Source: Bradyrhizobium sp. WBOS07
Lineage (GTDB): Bacteria; Pseudomonadota; Alphaproteobacteria; Rhizobiales; Xanthobacteraceae
Direction: 5' to 3'
Length of the DNA stretch: 64,000 bases
Assembly (NCBI RefSeq): GCF_024585165.1
Contig: NZ_CP029008.1
Location: 2,170,001-2,234,000 of the forward strand
This document shows positions 54,474-63,017 of the stretch, one piece after another. The translations under genes were made by a program, and so were the position numbers. The number at the start of each line of letters is the position of its first letter. Position 1 is the first letter of the stretch. The notes beneath the pieces are model-generated. The model worked only from the letters and a program-made list of their open reading frames with translations. It had not been told where the DNA came from and searched no databases.

Positions 54474-54506
54474 CGACGCGAGGAGGAGATGCATCTCCTC
54501 GCGTCG
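54474..54506. promoter_or_regulatory. Perfect 12-bp hairpin between membrane gene and 54545 gene
   Basis: CGACGCGAGGAG, a 9-bp loop and the exact reverse complement follow the membrane gene by 5 bp. The hairpin contains GGAGG-like sequence that could act as or hide a ribosome site. It may be a terminator or a translational control for the next gene. Confidence 0.45.
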
Positions 54507-54544
54507 ATCCATCGGCTCAACGATCAACTATCCGAGGTGGACTC

Positions 54545-56179
54545 ATGCGCTTGCGGAATTTGGAGAAGTATAAGACGGGTGGCTCTGGCAACAACTTGAC
54601 GCTTGGCATTCCGCTACCGAAGACGCCGGATGGGCGGGTGTACCGGTATTCACCCAACGAAGACGCACATCCGCGCCTCTTTCTTCTGGGCGATCGAGTA
54701 TCGGATTTCACTCTACCCGAGGCCTTGACGTCTCGCATGACGCACGCGCCCGGTACGCCAGGCACAGTCTGTCCGTATAGTGGTATCCTGGACGATGACG
54801 AGAACTTTACGCATCCGGACGACCTCGCGGCTGCCAAGGAAATCGTCGCTCATGCCTTTCACGCCGACGCCGCGGCGGCAATCCATGGCATGTTCGATGA
54901 CCTCGCCCGGAAGAACGCTGGCAACAAATTTTTCAAGGTGACGACTGGCACACGGCCGTCGGCCAAACCCGCACCGCGGTTCGCTCGAAACGATCTTCTC
55001 CGCGAGTTGGTATGCGACGAGTGCGGCCGGGACTACGGTGTCTACGCCATTTCCTTGTTCTGCCCGGATTGCGGAGCGCCGAACATTCACTTGCACTTTG
55101 CGCGGGAAATCGCGCTCGTCCGGGAGCAGGTGGAGCTCGCGGGCCAACTCGGCTCGGAAAGGCATGAACTCGCATACAGGATGATGGGCAATGCGCATGA
55201 AGACGTACTGACGGCCTTCGAAGCGACCTTAAAGACGGTATACCTATACAAGGCGACCACTCGACCACCCGACGTCGCGGCGACGAAGCCGATCGCCAAC
55301 GACTTCCAGAACATCGAGCGCGGCCGCAAGCGCTTCGCCGAGTTCGACATCGATCCGTTCGGAACTCTGACGGCCGACGCTCTTGCCGTCCTGACGCTGA
55401 ACATCCAGAAGCGGCATGTCATCGGACACAATCTCGGCGTGGCCGACGCGAAGTTCGCTGAACATGCCGCTGAGGCCCGACTGGGCGAAACCGTGCCTTT
55501 GGTCGGCGACGACATCCTGCAGTTCGCCGCGATTGGTCAGTTGGTGATCGACGGTCTCGACGGATGGCTCGCTGCAGGCGAAGCTCCGCCGCCGACTAAG
55601 GACAGGCTGAGCATTCCGCTGATCGCGCCGCCAGCAAAGAAGAAGCCCGAGTTGAAGATCGGCGAACTCGGGCCATTGGCGATCCGGATAGGATTGTGGG
55701 TATCGGAACAATCCCAAAAGGGCTTCGACTGCTTCATTCCCGAGCAAGACCTCATCGAGGCGTTTCCGGAATCCAACATCGACGATTTGGCGTTTGCCGT
55801 CGCCGAGCTCGAAAGCGATGGCTATCTGAGAACGAACTTGATGATTTCCACGCGGCTTCCGCGGATGTTCACCACCGCAGAGCTTTTTATCACCTTCGAT
55901 CCCCATACCGGGCAAAGCACCCCCGAAACGGACGTGGTTGCGCTCGTCGATCTTGCTCTCGGCAAATCTGGGACCGGGACTGTCGATGCGGAAGAATTGC
56001 ATGCGGCCTCCGGCTGGCCGCTTCGACGCTTCAATCCACCTTTCGCCTACCTGGTGTCGCAGATCGACGATAGACGGGTCCTTCATGGAGGCACGGAAGA
56101 CTATCCATCACGCGGCTTTCTGATGACCGATGGCGATCGGGTTACGCTTCAGCGCTTCGCGGCCCGTTTGCGCCGATGA
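54545..56179 (+). CDS. Hypothetical protein with central zinc ribbon
   Basis: The 544-aa product has an unassigned N-terminal domain with YSPNEDAHPRLFLLG, a zinc ribbon near residue 160-180 (CDECGRDYGVYAISLFCPDC), a helical middle and a C-terminal part with two winged-helix-like stretches. GAGG lies near the start. It follows the membrane gene in the same direction and may be a fourth member of that operon, although a hairpin separates them. No known function. Confidence 0.6.
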   Translation: MRLRNLEKYKTGGSGNNLTLGIPLPKTPDGRVYRYSPNEDAHPRLFLLGDRVSDFTLPEALTSRMTHAPGTPGTVCPYSGILDDDENFTHPDDLAAAKEIVAHAFHADAAAAIHGMFDDLARKNAGNKFFKVTTGTRPSAKPAPRFARNDLLRELVCDECGRDYGVYAISLFCPDCGAPNIHLHFAREIALVREQVELAGQLGSERHELAYRMMGNAHEDVLTAFEATLKTVYLYKATTRPPDVAATKPIANDFQNIERGRKRFAEFDIDPFGTLTADALAVLTLNIQKRHVIGHNLGVADAKFAEHAAEARLGETVPLVGDDILQFAAIGQLVIDGLDGWLAAGEAPPPTKDRLSIPLIAPPAKKKPELKIGELGPLAIRIGLWVSEQSQKGFDCFIPEQDLIEAFPESNIDDLAFAVAELESDGYLRTNLMISTRLPRMFTTAELFITFDPHTGQSTPETDVVALVDLALGKSGTGTVDAEELHAASGWPLRRFNPPFAYLVSQIDDRRVLHGGTEDYPSRGFLMTDGDRVTLQRFAARLRR

Positions 56180-56216
56180 TGGTCATCTTATGCCGGCCTA
56201 GGTCGATCCTATGCGC

Positions 56217-56228
56217 GGGGGGGGGGGG
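56217..56228. repeat. 12-bp poly-G run
   Basis: Twelve G in a row, then CGCCCCC. Such runs slip during replication and sequencing. It is in a 263-bp gap with no gene. Confidence 0.7.
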
Positions 56229-56395
56229 CGCCCCCAAATCCGCACCCCGCTCGCCCGGCGAGCGGAATTCGCGCCCGTGGGTCGATGTCGGAGGGCCGCG
56301 CCTCGCTGGCAGCGTGCGTCACGAATGCGGGAGGATGACACCCCAGCCCGTCCCTCCGACGCCTGTCGTCGGGCGGTAACCGCCAGCTATTTGAC

Positions 56396-56424
56396 TTGAC
56401 AAATGGCCGCCGCTTTCAGATATT
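56396..56424 (+). promoter_or_regulatory. Promoter of the Fic antitoxin gene
   Basis: TTGACA (56396-56401), 17 bp, then GATATT (56419-56424) is a good sigma-70 match. A perfect tandem repeat TTTCAGATA x2 (56414-56431) overlaps the -10 and AAGGAG precedes ATG 56443, so the repeat is a likely operator. Confidence 0.6.
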
Positions 56425-56442
56425 TCAGATAAGGAGACAATC

Positions 56443-57024
56443 ATGGTCGCTGCGGCATTGAAGACACACGTCGTCGCTCCCGAAGAACGCTCTTCGGCGA
56501 AAGGTTTGCTGGATCTTCTCGCCGAGGCTGGCGGCGGCGGAATCGGCCAGGTCAAGCTCGTGTTTGAACCCATCCTCGGCCGAAAGTCGGCAGTCGTGGT
56601 GCCAGAGGGGTTGGTGGATGTCATCAAAGACTTGGCAGGTCTCATCGAAGGAAGCCGGCAAATCAGCTTGTTTGCCGACGATCCCGAAGTTACGCCGGAA
56701 CAGGCATCGGACCTGCTTGGCATCTCGCGCCCTACAGTCGTTCAACGTATCAAGCAGGGTGATTTGAACGCTCGGATGGTCGGAGCGCATCACCGCATCC
56801 GTATGTCCGATCTGATCGCGTTCCGGCAGAATGAAGCTGAGAAGACCAAGACCGAGTTCGAAGCTCGCTCCAAAGCTGCTCGGTTCGCGGTGGCCAATAC
56901 CGTCATCGAGGGCGGCCACGTGCTGCCCGAAACCGAGGAATTGATGAATGAGTGGGTGCGCGGAGAGATCGACGACGACGAGTTGATCGAACAAGGCCTC
57001 AAGAGGTTCGGCCCCGGTGCCTGA
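56443..57024 (+). CDS. Compound antitoxin: excisionase-type HTH plus VbhA-like tail
   Basis: The 193-aa product has an N-terminal region, an excisionase/MerR-like HTH at about 85-130 (TPEQASDLLGISRPTVVQRI), and a C-terminal VbhA-like part (FAVANTVIEGGHVLPETEELMNEW split by the EG of the inhibitory helix). VbhA-type antitoxins block Fic proteins by a helix containing (S/T)xxxE(G/N); here the E-G is present but the preceding S/T is Asn. It overlaps the fic gene by 8 bp. It should bind both the toxin and its own promoter. Confidence 0.75.
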   Translation: MVAAALKTHVVAPEERSSAKGLLDLLAEAGGGGIGQVKLVFEPILGRKSAVVVPEGLVDVIKDLAGLIEGSRQISLFADDPEVTPEQASDLLGISRPTVVQRIKQGDLNARMVGAHHRIRMSDLIAFRQNEAEKTKTEFEARSKAARFAVANTVIEGGHVLPETEELMNEWVRGEIDDDELIEQGLKRFGPGA

Positions 57025-57862
57025 TCCGTATCTGCTCCCCAACGGAACCCTTCGGAACAAATTCGGGACCGACGATCCTTCAGAGCTTCTGCGTAAAGAG
57101 GACCAGATCGTGTCTCTCAGGCAGATGGTACTTGCCCGCAGACGGCCCAGTTCCCCCTTTGACTTCGATAAGTTAAGGCAGATTCATCGATATCTCTTCC
57201 AAGATGTCTATGAATGGGCGGGGAAACCTAGAACATGCGACCTCCGAAAGGCGGCATACTCGGACTCGGACGAAAGCCCAAAACATTTCACGGCCAGCCC
57301 AAAGATAAAATCTGAAGCCGACCGAATCTTCGGTGCGCTGGTCCGAGACAACGAATTGCGCGGATTGGCCCTGAACGATTTCATCGATCACGCGTCCGAA
57401 CTCTTCGTCGAAATCAACAACCTCCATCCCTTCAGGGAAGGCAACGGGAGAGCGCAGCGCTTGTTTCTTAGCGCGCTCGCCGAGAACGCCGGCCACGAAC
57501 TTGCTTTCGACGTCGTCACGAAAGAGCGCATGATCAACATTAGCGTCGCGGGAATCGACGGCGACGTGTCCGGAGCAAAGCGTCTGTTCCAGGAGATATC
57601 GGATCCAAGAAGGGTGAAGGCGCTCAGAAAAGCGCTCAGTTTCCTCCAAAAATCGCATTCGGTCCCCTGGAACGATCTCTACGTCGCCACAACGACCGCA
57701 GGCCAAGCCTACGCCGGCGTGCTCGTCGGCATTGCCGGCAACGACTACATGATGCGCGTGTCCGAAAATCCGCAGGAGTGGATCGCGATCGGCGATGCCG
57801 ACGACCTTCCGGAAAATTCGTCCGGAGGCGACAGCATCGTTCTGACCGCCAAGCGGTTCTGA
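57017..57862 (+). CDS. Fic-domain toxin (VbhT-like) with C-terminal KfrB-like domain
   Basis: The 281-aa product starts at GTG 57017. The Fic core (about 45-195) carries the full catalytic motif HPFREGNGRAQR with H137. Fic enzymes transfer AMP from ATP to target proteins. After it, residues about 225-281 (AYAGVLVGIAGNDYMM) look like the KfrB-like small barrel found behind some plasmid proteins. The antitoxin overlaps its start by 8 bp. Target unknown; VbhT-like toxins act on DNA gyrase or topoisomerase IV in studied cases. Confidence 0.88.
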   Translation: MPDPYLLPNGTLRNKFGTDDPSELLRKEDQIVSLRQMVLARRRPSSPFDFDKLRQIHRYLFQDVYEWAGKPRTCDLRKAAYSDSDESPKHFTASPKIKSEADRIFGALVRDNELRGLALNDFIDHASELFVEINNLHPFREGNGRAQRLFLSALAENAGHELAFDVVTKERMINISVAGIDGDVSGAKRLFQEISDPRRVKALRKALSFLQKSHSVPWNDLYVATTTAGQAYAGVLVGIAGNDYMMRVSENPQEWIAIGDADDLPENSSGGDSIVLTAKRF

Positions 57863-58111
57863 ACCCGGCGAACAGGATCGTCATCTCCGCAAAAAACGGG
57901 GACGCCAGACCCGGCTTGATGCATACCTTCGTCCGAAACGGCCGCAGCGATTCATAGTTCTGCTCGATTGGTTTGTGATGCGTAGGCATCCTCCTGCACC
58001 GCGGTCTTTCGACCGGGTTCGAGCCCGACCTCAACGAGACTTTCGGGATTCCGGCCGCCGGCCGGCAAGTCCGACGCCGCAATCGCTGGACAGAACCGCG
58101 GGTGACAGCAT

Positions 58112-58771
58112 CTAAGAGTTCGTTTCAGACTTAATGAGGTCGGTATTGGCGCCCCGCTTCAGCGGTGCCGGCAGGAAGGCGTCGATTTCGGCGTCTGTGA
58201 AGGTCAAATCTTCCTTGTTTTTCAGAGCGTCCTGAGCCTTGCCGTAAGCCCTCGCGTCGGTATGGGGCGCGATGCGATAAATCTTGTGGAGTTGGGCCTG
58301 CAGTTCGTCGCGACGTCGGCGGAGCTCCGCGAGCGAAATCGAAGCGTCGCGTATATCCGCGAGCAGGCTGAGATAGGCTTCCCGGATGTTCCAGATGTCG
58401 GAAGCCGCTTCGCGATGCTTTTGGGCAGCCTCGCCGGGATCGATGTCCTTGACGTAGCTGTTGAGGATGAGGAGAGAGATGGCGAGCAGGGCCGTTGCGT
58501 AGGGGTAGAAGACCGAATTGCGATCAAATATCACGCCGACGGCGCCGCCCGTGGTCAGCGCGGACAGCACGATCTGGCCGAGTTTTATGTGCGTGAGGCG
58601 CGCGGCATAGCCCTCGGCCATTTTCTCGTGCGTCTTGTGAGTGTAGGCGCAGCGTCCGAAACTCTCTCGCACCTGACTTTCGAAGGCGACGCGCTCTGGG
58701 TCAGCCGGGATAGAGGGATCCAAACACGTCTTTCCATTTCTGCCTTCGGGACCATTGATGATTGTCGTCAT
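58112..58771 (-). CDS. SLATT-domain membrane effector of CBASS
   Basis: The 219-aa product from ATG 58771 has two membrane helices (LGQIVLSALTTGGAVGVIF and YPYATALLAISLLILNSYV) and a C-terminal coiled helix with DASISLAELRRRRDELQ, the SLATT pattern. SLATT proteins accompany CD-NTases and are thought to damage the membrane when a cyclic nucleotide binds. It overlaps the CD-NTase gene by 71 bp. No ligand-binding residues can be named. Confidence 0.82.
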   Translation of the reverse strand: MTTIINGPEGRNGKTCLDPSIPADPERVAFESQVRESFGRCAYTHKTHEKMAEGYAARLTHIKLGQIVLSALTTGGAVGVIFDRNSVFYPYATALLAISLLILNSYVKDIDPGEAAQKHREAASDIWNIREAYLSLLADIRDASISLAELRRRRDELQAQLHKIYRIAPHTDARAYGKAQDALKNKEDLTFTDAEIDAFLPAPLKRGANTDLIKSETNS

Positions 58772-59585
58772 TGTACTGAATCGCCTCCGTCGCGCGTAGA
58801 TATGCGCTACGCGCCTTGAATTCGAACACACCCTTGCGGTGCACGTGAGAACCACTTCCGGGCGCACGCCAGACGGTCTGGTTTTGATTCTGCTTTGCGA
58901 GGTAGTCGAAGAAGTCGCGCGCCATGAAGTCATGATACAAGAACGACTTGTCGCGGTGCGGATATGTCTCGATGAACTGATACGCCAACGTGTCGATGAG
59001 AATGCCACTGATCGGCACCGCACAGTGGCGCGCCCACACTCGCATCATTCGGCCTAGATATTTAAGGTTCTTGTTCGTGAGGGCGTTGCGTGTGTCGATT
59101 GCGGCGATCTCAGCTCGAGGATTGCACACCTTCCAACTGCCGCCATTGTTGGCGTTCGGATAGGTCCAGCTATCGCTGTTCTGGTTCTCAAAGGCCGGCA
59201 GCACCTCGAAGGTCAAATTGTCGTCGAACGAGATGACCACGACCTGGCCATCGCCGAAACTCTCCGAGGTCCGATAGGTCTTCTGGATCGATCGCTTGAC
59301 GGACTGAAGCAGCGCGGATTGTCCGTTGCCTTGATGGGCGTTGTACTGATGATACACGGCGTTGGGCAGGATAAAGCCGATGTCGAGATCGCTCAGGCCC
59401 CGGGCTGCAGTGTCACGACCGTAAGAGCCGACATAGAGACTATGTGCTGTCTCGGAATTCGTGTTCCAGAAATCTGTGTTGAGCTGACGGGTGATGCGCT
59501 TGTAACGATAGGAAATCGATGTGATTAGCTCAGTCGTGATCTGGTAGTTGTCCTTGAATTTTTGGAAGTCTTCCCCGACGCCCAT
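58701..59585 (-). CDS. CBASS CD-NTase (SMODS nucleotidyltransferase)
   Basis: The 294-aa product has the nucleotidyltransferase GS motif GSYGRDTAARGLSDLDIG with G53-S54 and metal ligands D66 and D68, and the third acidic residue E127 in TFEVLPAF. CD-NTases make cyclic di- or trinucleotides on phage infection. With the overlapping SLATT gene it makes a minimal two-gene (type I) CBASS. No Cap2/Cap3 gene is directly attached, though an E2-E1-JAB gene lies 5 kb away. Product nucleotide unknown. Confidence 0.88.
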   Translation of the reverse strand: MGVGEDFQKFKDNYQITTELITSISYRYKRITRQLNTDFWNTNSETAHSLYVGSYGRDTAARGLSDLDIGFILPNAVYHQYNAHQGNGQSALLQSVKRSIQKTYRTSESFGDGQVVVISFDDNLTFEVLPAFENQNSDSWTYPNANNGGSWKVCNPRAEIAAIDTRNALTNKNLKYLGRMMRVWARHCAVPISGILIDTLAYQFIETYPHRDKSFLYHDFMARDFFDYLAKQNQNQTVWRAPGSGSHVHRKGVFEFKARSAYLRATEAIQYNDDNHQWSRRQKWKDVFGSLYPG

Positions 59586-59871
59586 AACGTGCAGTGTCCT
59601 TGCGGCCTAGCGGCTGGTTCCGGCGTTCGATGTGGGGAGGGCGGGTGCACTTACAAGTGCGAATTGCCCTGCCGTCCACAGGTCCGACCCGCCGAGTGGA
59701 CCTGAGCCGGCGAGGAAATGCGTCACCCCGGCCGCCGCAGCCGGCCGCGGCCAGAGCTACGTCTGTCAACAGCCTCCAGCCCCGGATAGACAGCCCGATC
59801 CTCGCTTGGTCGAAGGCTTCTCCCTTTGATTATGCTCCGCCCGCCTTTATCTTCAGGTGCTCGGGGGTTTC

Positions 59872-60375
59872 ATGCTGACGAAGCAAGCCAGTGAACACGA
59901 CACAGATTTCTACGGGTGGACCCGGGAGCAAGCCGGCATCCTTAGGGCAACTTCCCCTGTAGACACGCGCCTTGACATCGACAATCTGGCTGAAGAGATC
60001 GAAGTGATGGGACGTGCCGAAATCCTGGCGATATCTAGTCTACTTCGACAAACCCTAATTCACTTGCTGAAAGCAGCCCTCCAACCCGAAAGTCAGACTC
60101 TAACGCGTTGGTTTGAGGAAATCGTCACATTCCAAGGCGATGCCGTCCTGGCCTTTTCGCCAGGACTGAAGCAGCGACTCGATCTTGAGAAAATCTGGCG
60201 TGTCGCCTGCAACGGAGCTACCCGCACCTTGGAAAATCGCGCGGTAGTCGTACCTCAATTGCCGTCGACCTGTCCGCTCTCGTTCGACGATCTTCTTGAC
60301 CCGGAATTCGACCCCGGAGCAGCGACACAACTCCTATCTGCCGCCATCCAATCAGTGGCCAAGCACGGCATCTGA
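59872..60375 (+). CDS. DUF29-family protein
   Basis: The 167-aa product from ATG 59872 (GGGGG upstream) has the DUF29 pattern: DTDFYGWTREQAGILR at the N-terminus, LDIDNLAEEIEVMGRAE and a helical rest. DUF29 proteins are common in cyanobacteria and rhizobia; no function is established. It is divergent from the CBASS genes by 286 bp. Confidence 0.8.
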   Translation: MLTKQASEHDTDFYGWTREQAGILRATSPVDTRLDIDNLAEEIEVMGRAEILAISSLLRQTLIHLLKAALQPESQTLTRWFEEIVTFQGDAVLAFSPGLKQRLDLEKIWRVACNGATRTLENRAVVVPQLPSTCPLSFDDLLDPEFDPGAATQLLSAAIQSVAKHGI

Positions 60376-60588
60376 GCATCAGGCCCACAGGGCGGCACGT
60401 TCCATGATCAACGCTGGTGGGGCTGACCACATTTTACCCGTCCGGCCGAACCAGAGCGCAAACTTGGGTTTAGAAAGCCCAACGGTAACCGGGAATTCAC
60501 AACTCTCCGGCGTAAGCCTTGCCGATCGGGTTGACCTCCGCCGTGCGTCGACCGATGATTCTGCAAAGACGCAGATCGGATAAGTAAC

Positions 60589-61287
60589 GTGAAGGCTGTT
60601 GCAATAGACCCGTTCGAGCGACGGATTGTCGTCGAGGAGGTAGACCCCACACCCGCTGAGCTCAGGCGATTGTGCGGGTCTCCCAGGCGCGTTCTCGCGA
60701 CCCTTCCCAATGGGGATGTAATCCTGGCCGCGGAAGGAGAGGGCGCCGATGCCGGGTTTTCGTTAGGAGGGTCGAAGGCTATTCGCAGCTCTGCGATCGT
60801 CCTTGGACGGCGGAATTCCTTCGGAGACCGTACAGCAGCGCGGTCGAGTCTCGAAATGCTTGAAGGCCTGATCCGCTGGGTCAGCCCAATCTCGGTTCCG
60901 GAACCTGCGCAATCGGGAGAGACCGTCTCGGTGATCGTTGTGGATCCCGAAATTGGATTGATTGATCGCGCCGAGATGGGACGGACTGCCGCCGGGATTG
61001 ATCACGTTCTGGGAGGAGCACCAGTGCCGTTGCTGAATGCTCCCGGCGGCGACGTCGTCTACGGGAAGGCTCAAGAGGACGGCTGGCGCTGGAAAAAGGA
61101 CGATTGCGTGTTTGGTGGCCGCTGCGTGATTGTCGGGAGCGACGCGACGAACACGCCCGCCGAGCCCGTCGCCAGCGTTAGGGTACTTCGACGGGACGTG
61201 CGCTTCGGTCCGCCAGGCAAGACACTCTGGTTCGGATACGACAAGCATCCCATGAGGATGACCGCTCGTCCGAGCGCTTACCCCTAG
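60589..61287 (+). CDS. Hypothetical protein with internal duplication
   Basis: The 232-aa product contains two related halves: residues 3-74 (VAIDPFERRIVVEEVDP ... NGDVILAAEG ... AIVLG) and 114-183 (VSVIVVDPEIGLIDRAEM ... GGDVVYGKAQ ... CVIVG). Each has a DP start, a xGDV strand and an ending VLG/IVG strand. This suggests gene duplication and fusion of a small beta-rich domain. No family is named. The next features rightward are mobile-element ends. Confidence 0.6.
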   Translation: MKAVAIDPFERRIVVEEVDPTPAELRRLCGSPRRVLATLPNGDVILAAEGEGADAGFSLGGSKAIRSSAIVLGRRNSFGDRTAARSSLEMLEGLIRWVSPISVPEPAQSGETVSVIVVDPEIGLIDRAEMGRTAAGIDHVLGGAPVPLLNAPGGDVVYGKAQEDGWRWKKDDCVFGGRCVIVGSDATNTPAEPVASVRVLRRDVRFGPPGKTLWFGYDKHPMRMTARPSAYP

Positions 61288-61395
61288 GCCGATCCAATCA
61301 AGCGCCGCAGCCTGCACAGGCTCAGGGTGCACCAGCAACAGCCCAAACCCGGTCCCGATGACCGGCCGGTAGATCCCGTCGACGAGCGCGGTGTG

Positions 61396-61438
61396 GCTCG
61401 GCCTATCGCAGTGTAAGTTATCCTGCGATAGGCCGAGC
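61396..61438. repeat. Perfect 16-bp inverted repeat with 11-bp loop
   Basis: GCTCGGCCTATCGCAG and its exact reverse complement flank TGTAAGTTATC. A third CTATCGC follows at 61438. There is no U-tract, so it is not a normal terminator. It lies next to the direct repeats of the element end. Confidence 0.7.
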
Positions 61439-61445
61439 TATCGCT

Positions 61446-61619
61446 CAGTGCCAAAATTGAATCTCGAAGCGCCAACACCGCCAGTGACAGAATTGAGTCT
61501 TCCAGAACCAGGGGCCGATCGAGCCGCGACAAGCGTGAAGACGCCGCCGGCCAGAAAGCCCAATTGCATCAGTAGGCGAGTGACAAAATCAACCAGAGGC
61601 CCCAGTGACAAATTCAAAC
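61446..61619 (+). mobile_element. Solo transposon/IS end with four GTGACAAAATT-like repeats
   Basis: CAGTGCCAAAATTGAATC (61446), CAGTGACAGAATTGAGTC (61482), GAGTGACAAAATCAACC (61578) and CAGTGACAAATTCAAAC (61603) are in one orientation. Multiple subterminal direct repeats of this form are typical of IS21-family and Tn7/Tn5053-like elements, whose TnsB/IstA-type transposases bind them. No transposase or opposite end is nearby, and the repeats differ from the GACTT repeats beside tnsA. Confidence 0.55.
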
Positions 61620-61696
61620 GCGAGCGACACAGGAACTGCCGCGTGTGGTCACAGCCCAATCCGTAATTCGCATAAGGTATATTATGGAATATCTTT

Positions 61697-61704
61697 TTGT
61701 ACAA
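61697..61704. promoter_or_regulatory. TTGTACAA palindrome upstream of TRAP genes
   Basis: An 8-bp palindrome of the type bound by some GntR/FCD regulators, 279 bp upstream of the solute-binding protein. The regulator itself is not in the window. Confidence 0.3.
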
Positions 61705-61982
61705 TTGGATCAGTTATTTAGACGACATTCCTGCCATAGCGCCTTCGCTTCATCTGCTTTTCGGTCAGGGCCTCGAAGCCCGGTCCCGAGTCCCGGTCGC
61801 TACTGTGCATGGGGTTGTTTTGCAGATTTGCATCGGCTCGATCTCTGCGAAAGCCGATATTGCCGTGACCTTGGCCGGCTGCAATAAGCAAGGCCTCGCG
61901 AGATCGCAGATGACCTTCTGACCTTCCGTCCGTATAGGTTTGCATCTCAGAACAACAACAAACCTTCCGAGGAAGCAAACTC

Positions 61983-63002
61983 ATGAGCTTTTCCCGACGC
62001 ACGCTTCTCAAGGCCTCCGCCGCGACCGCGGTCCTGGGCGGCATCGGTGCGCCCCATGTGGCCCGCGCCCAGAGCGCCGAGTTCACCTACAAGTACGCCA
62101 ATAACCTGCCCGACACCCATCCGCTGAACGTCCGCGCCAAGGAGATGGCCGCGGCGATCAAGCGCGAGACCAACGGCAAGTTCGACCTCCAGATCTTCCC
62201 GAACAACCAGCTTGGCTCGGATACCGACATGCTGAGCCAGATCCGCTCCGGCGGCGTCGAGTTCTTCACGCTGTCGGGCCTGATTCTGTCGACCCTGGTG
62301 CCGGCCGCGTCCATCAACGGCATCGGCTTCGCGTTCCCGGACTACGACACGGTCTGGAAGGCCATGGACGGCGACCTCGGCGGCTTCGTCCGCGGCGAGA
62401 TCAAGAAGGCCGGCCTCGAGGTCATGGACAAGATCTGGGACAACGGCTTCCGCCAGACCACGTCGTCGAGCAAGCCGATCACCGGCCCTGATGACCTCAA
62501 GGGCTTCAAGATCCGCGTGCCGGTCTCGCCGCTGTGGACCTCGATGTTCAAGGCGTTCGACGCCGCGCCCGCCTCGATCAATTTCAGCGAGGTCTATTCG
62601 GCGCTGCAGACCAAGATCGTCGAAGGCCAGGAGAACCCGCTGGCGATCATCTCGACCGCCAAGCTCTACGAGGTACAGAAGTACTGCTCGCTGACCAACC
62701 ACATGTGGGACGGCTTCTGGTTCCTGGCCAACCGCAGGGCCTGGGAAAAGCTGCCGCAGGATGTCCGCACCATCGTCGCCAAGCACATCAACGCCGCCGC
62801 GGTCAACGAACGCGCCGATACCGCCAAGCTCAATGCCAACCTGCAACAGGAACTCGCGGCCAAGGGCCTGACCTTCAATCAGCCAGCGGTGGCGCCGTTC
62901 CGCGACAAGCTGCGCACCGCCGGCTTCTATGCCGAGTGGAAGGGCAAGTATGGCGATCAGGCCTGGGATCTGCTGGAAAAGGCCGTCGGCAAGCTGTCGT
63001 AA
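61983..63002 (+). CDS. TRAP transporter solute-binding protein (DctP-like)
   Basis: The 339-aa product has a Tat signal (SRRTLLKASAATAVLGG) and the DctP family pattern: YANNLPDTHPLNVRAKEMA, FPNNQLGSDTDML, and DDLKGFKIRVP with the ligand-binding Arg. The family binds carboxylates such as C4-dicarboxylates or sugar acids in the periplasm. The ligand is not decided. It is 15 bp upstream of the membrane subunit gene. Codon use is strongly G/C-ending, unlike the island genes to the left. Confidence 0.92.
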   Translation: MSFSRRTLLKASAATAVLGGIGAPHVARAQSAEFTYKYANNLPDTHPLNVRAKEMAAAIKRETNGKFDLQIFPNNQLGSDTDMLSQIRSGGVEFFTLSGLILSTLVPAASINGIGFAFPDYDTVWKAMDGDLGGFVRGEIKKAGLEVMDKIWDNGFRQTTSSSKPITGPDDLKGFKIRVPVSPLWTSMFKAFDAAPASINFSEVYSALQTKIVEGQENPLAIISTAKLYEVQKYCSLTNHMWDGFWFLANRRAWEKLPQDVRTIVAKHINAAAVNERADTAKLNANLQQELAAKGLTFNQPAVAPFRDKLRTAGFYAEWKGKYGDQAWDLLEKAVGKLS

Positions 63003-63017
63003 CGCGTTGGGGCCGTC

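Larger units (their letters stand above)
61288..61982. other. 695-bp region: mobile-element end, then promoter region of TRAP genes
   Basis: No supported gene. The left part has the 16-bp inverted repeat and four GTGACAAAATT-type repeats. The AT-rich right part holds TTGTACAA at 61697-61704, a candidate operator for the TRAP genes. Short frames on both strands have no support. Confidence 0.5.

Noticed and set aside
58005..58035. tRNA T-arm-like GGGTTCGAGCCC
   Set aside because: The flanking bases do not form the required 5-bp stem in the right register and no acceptor or anticodon arm was found.
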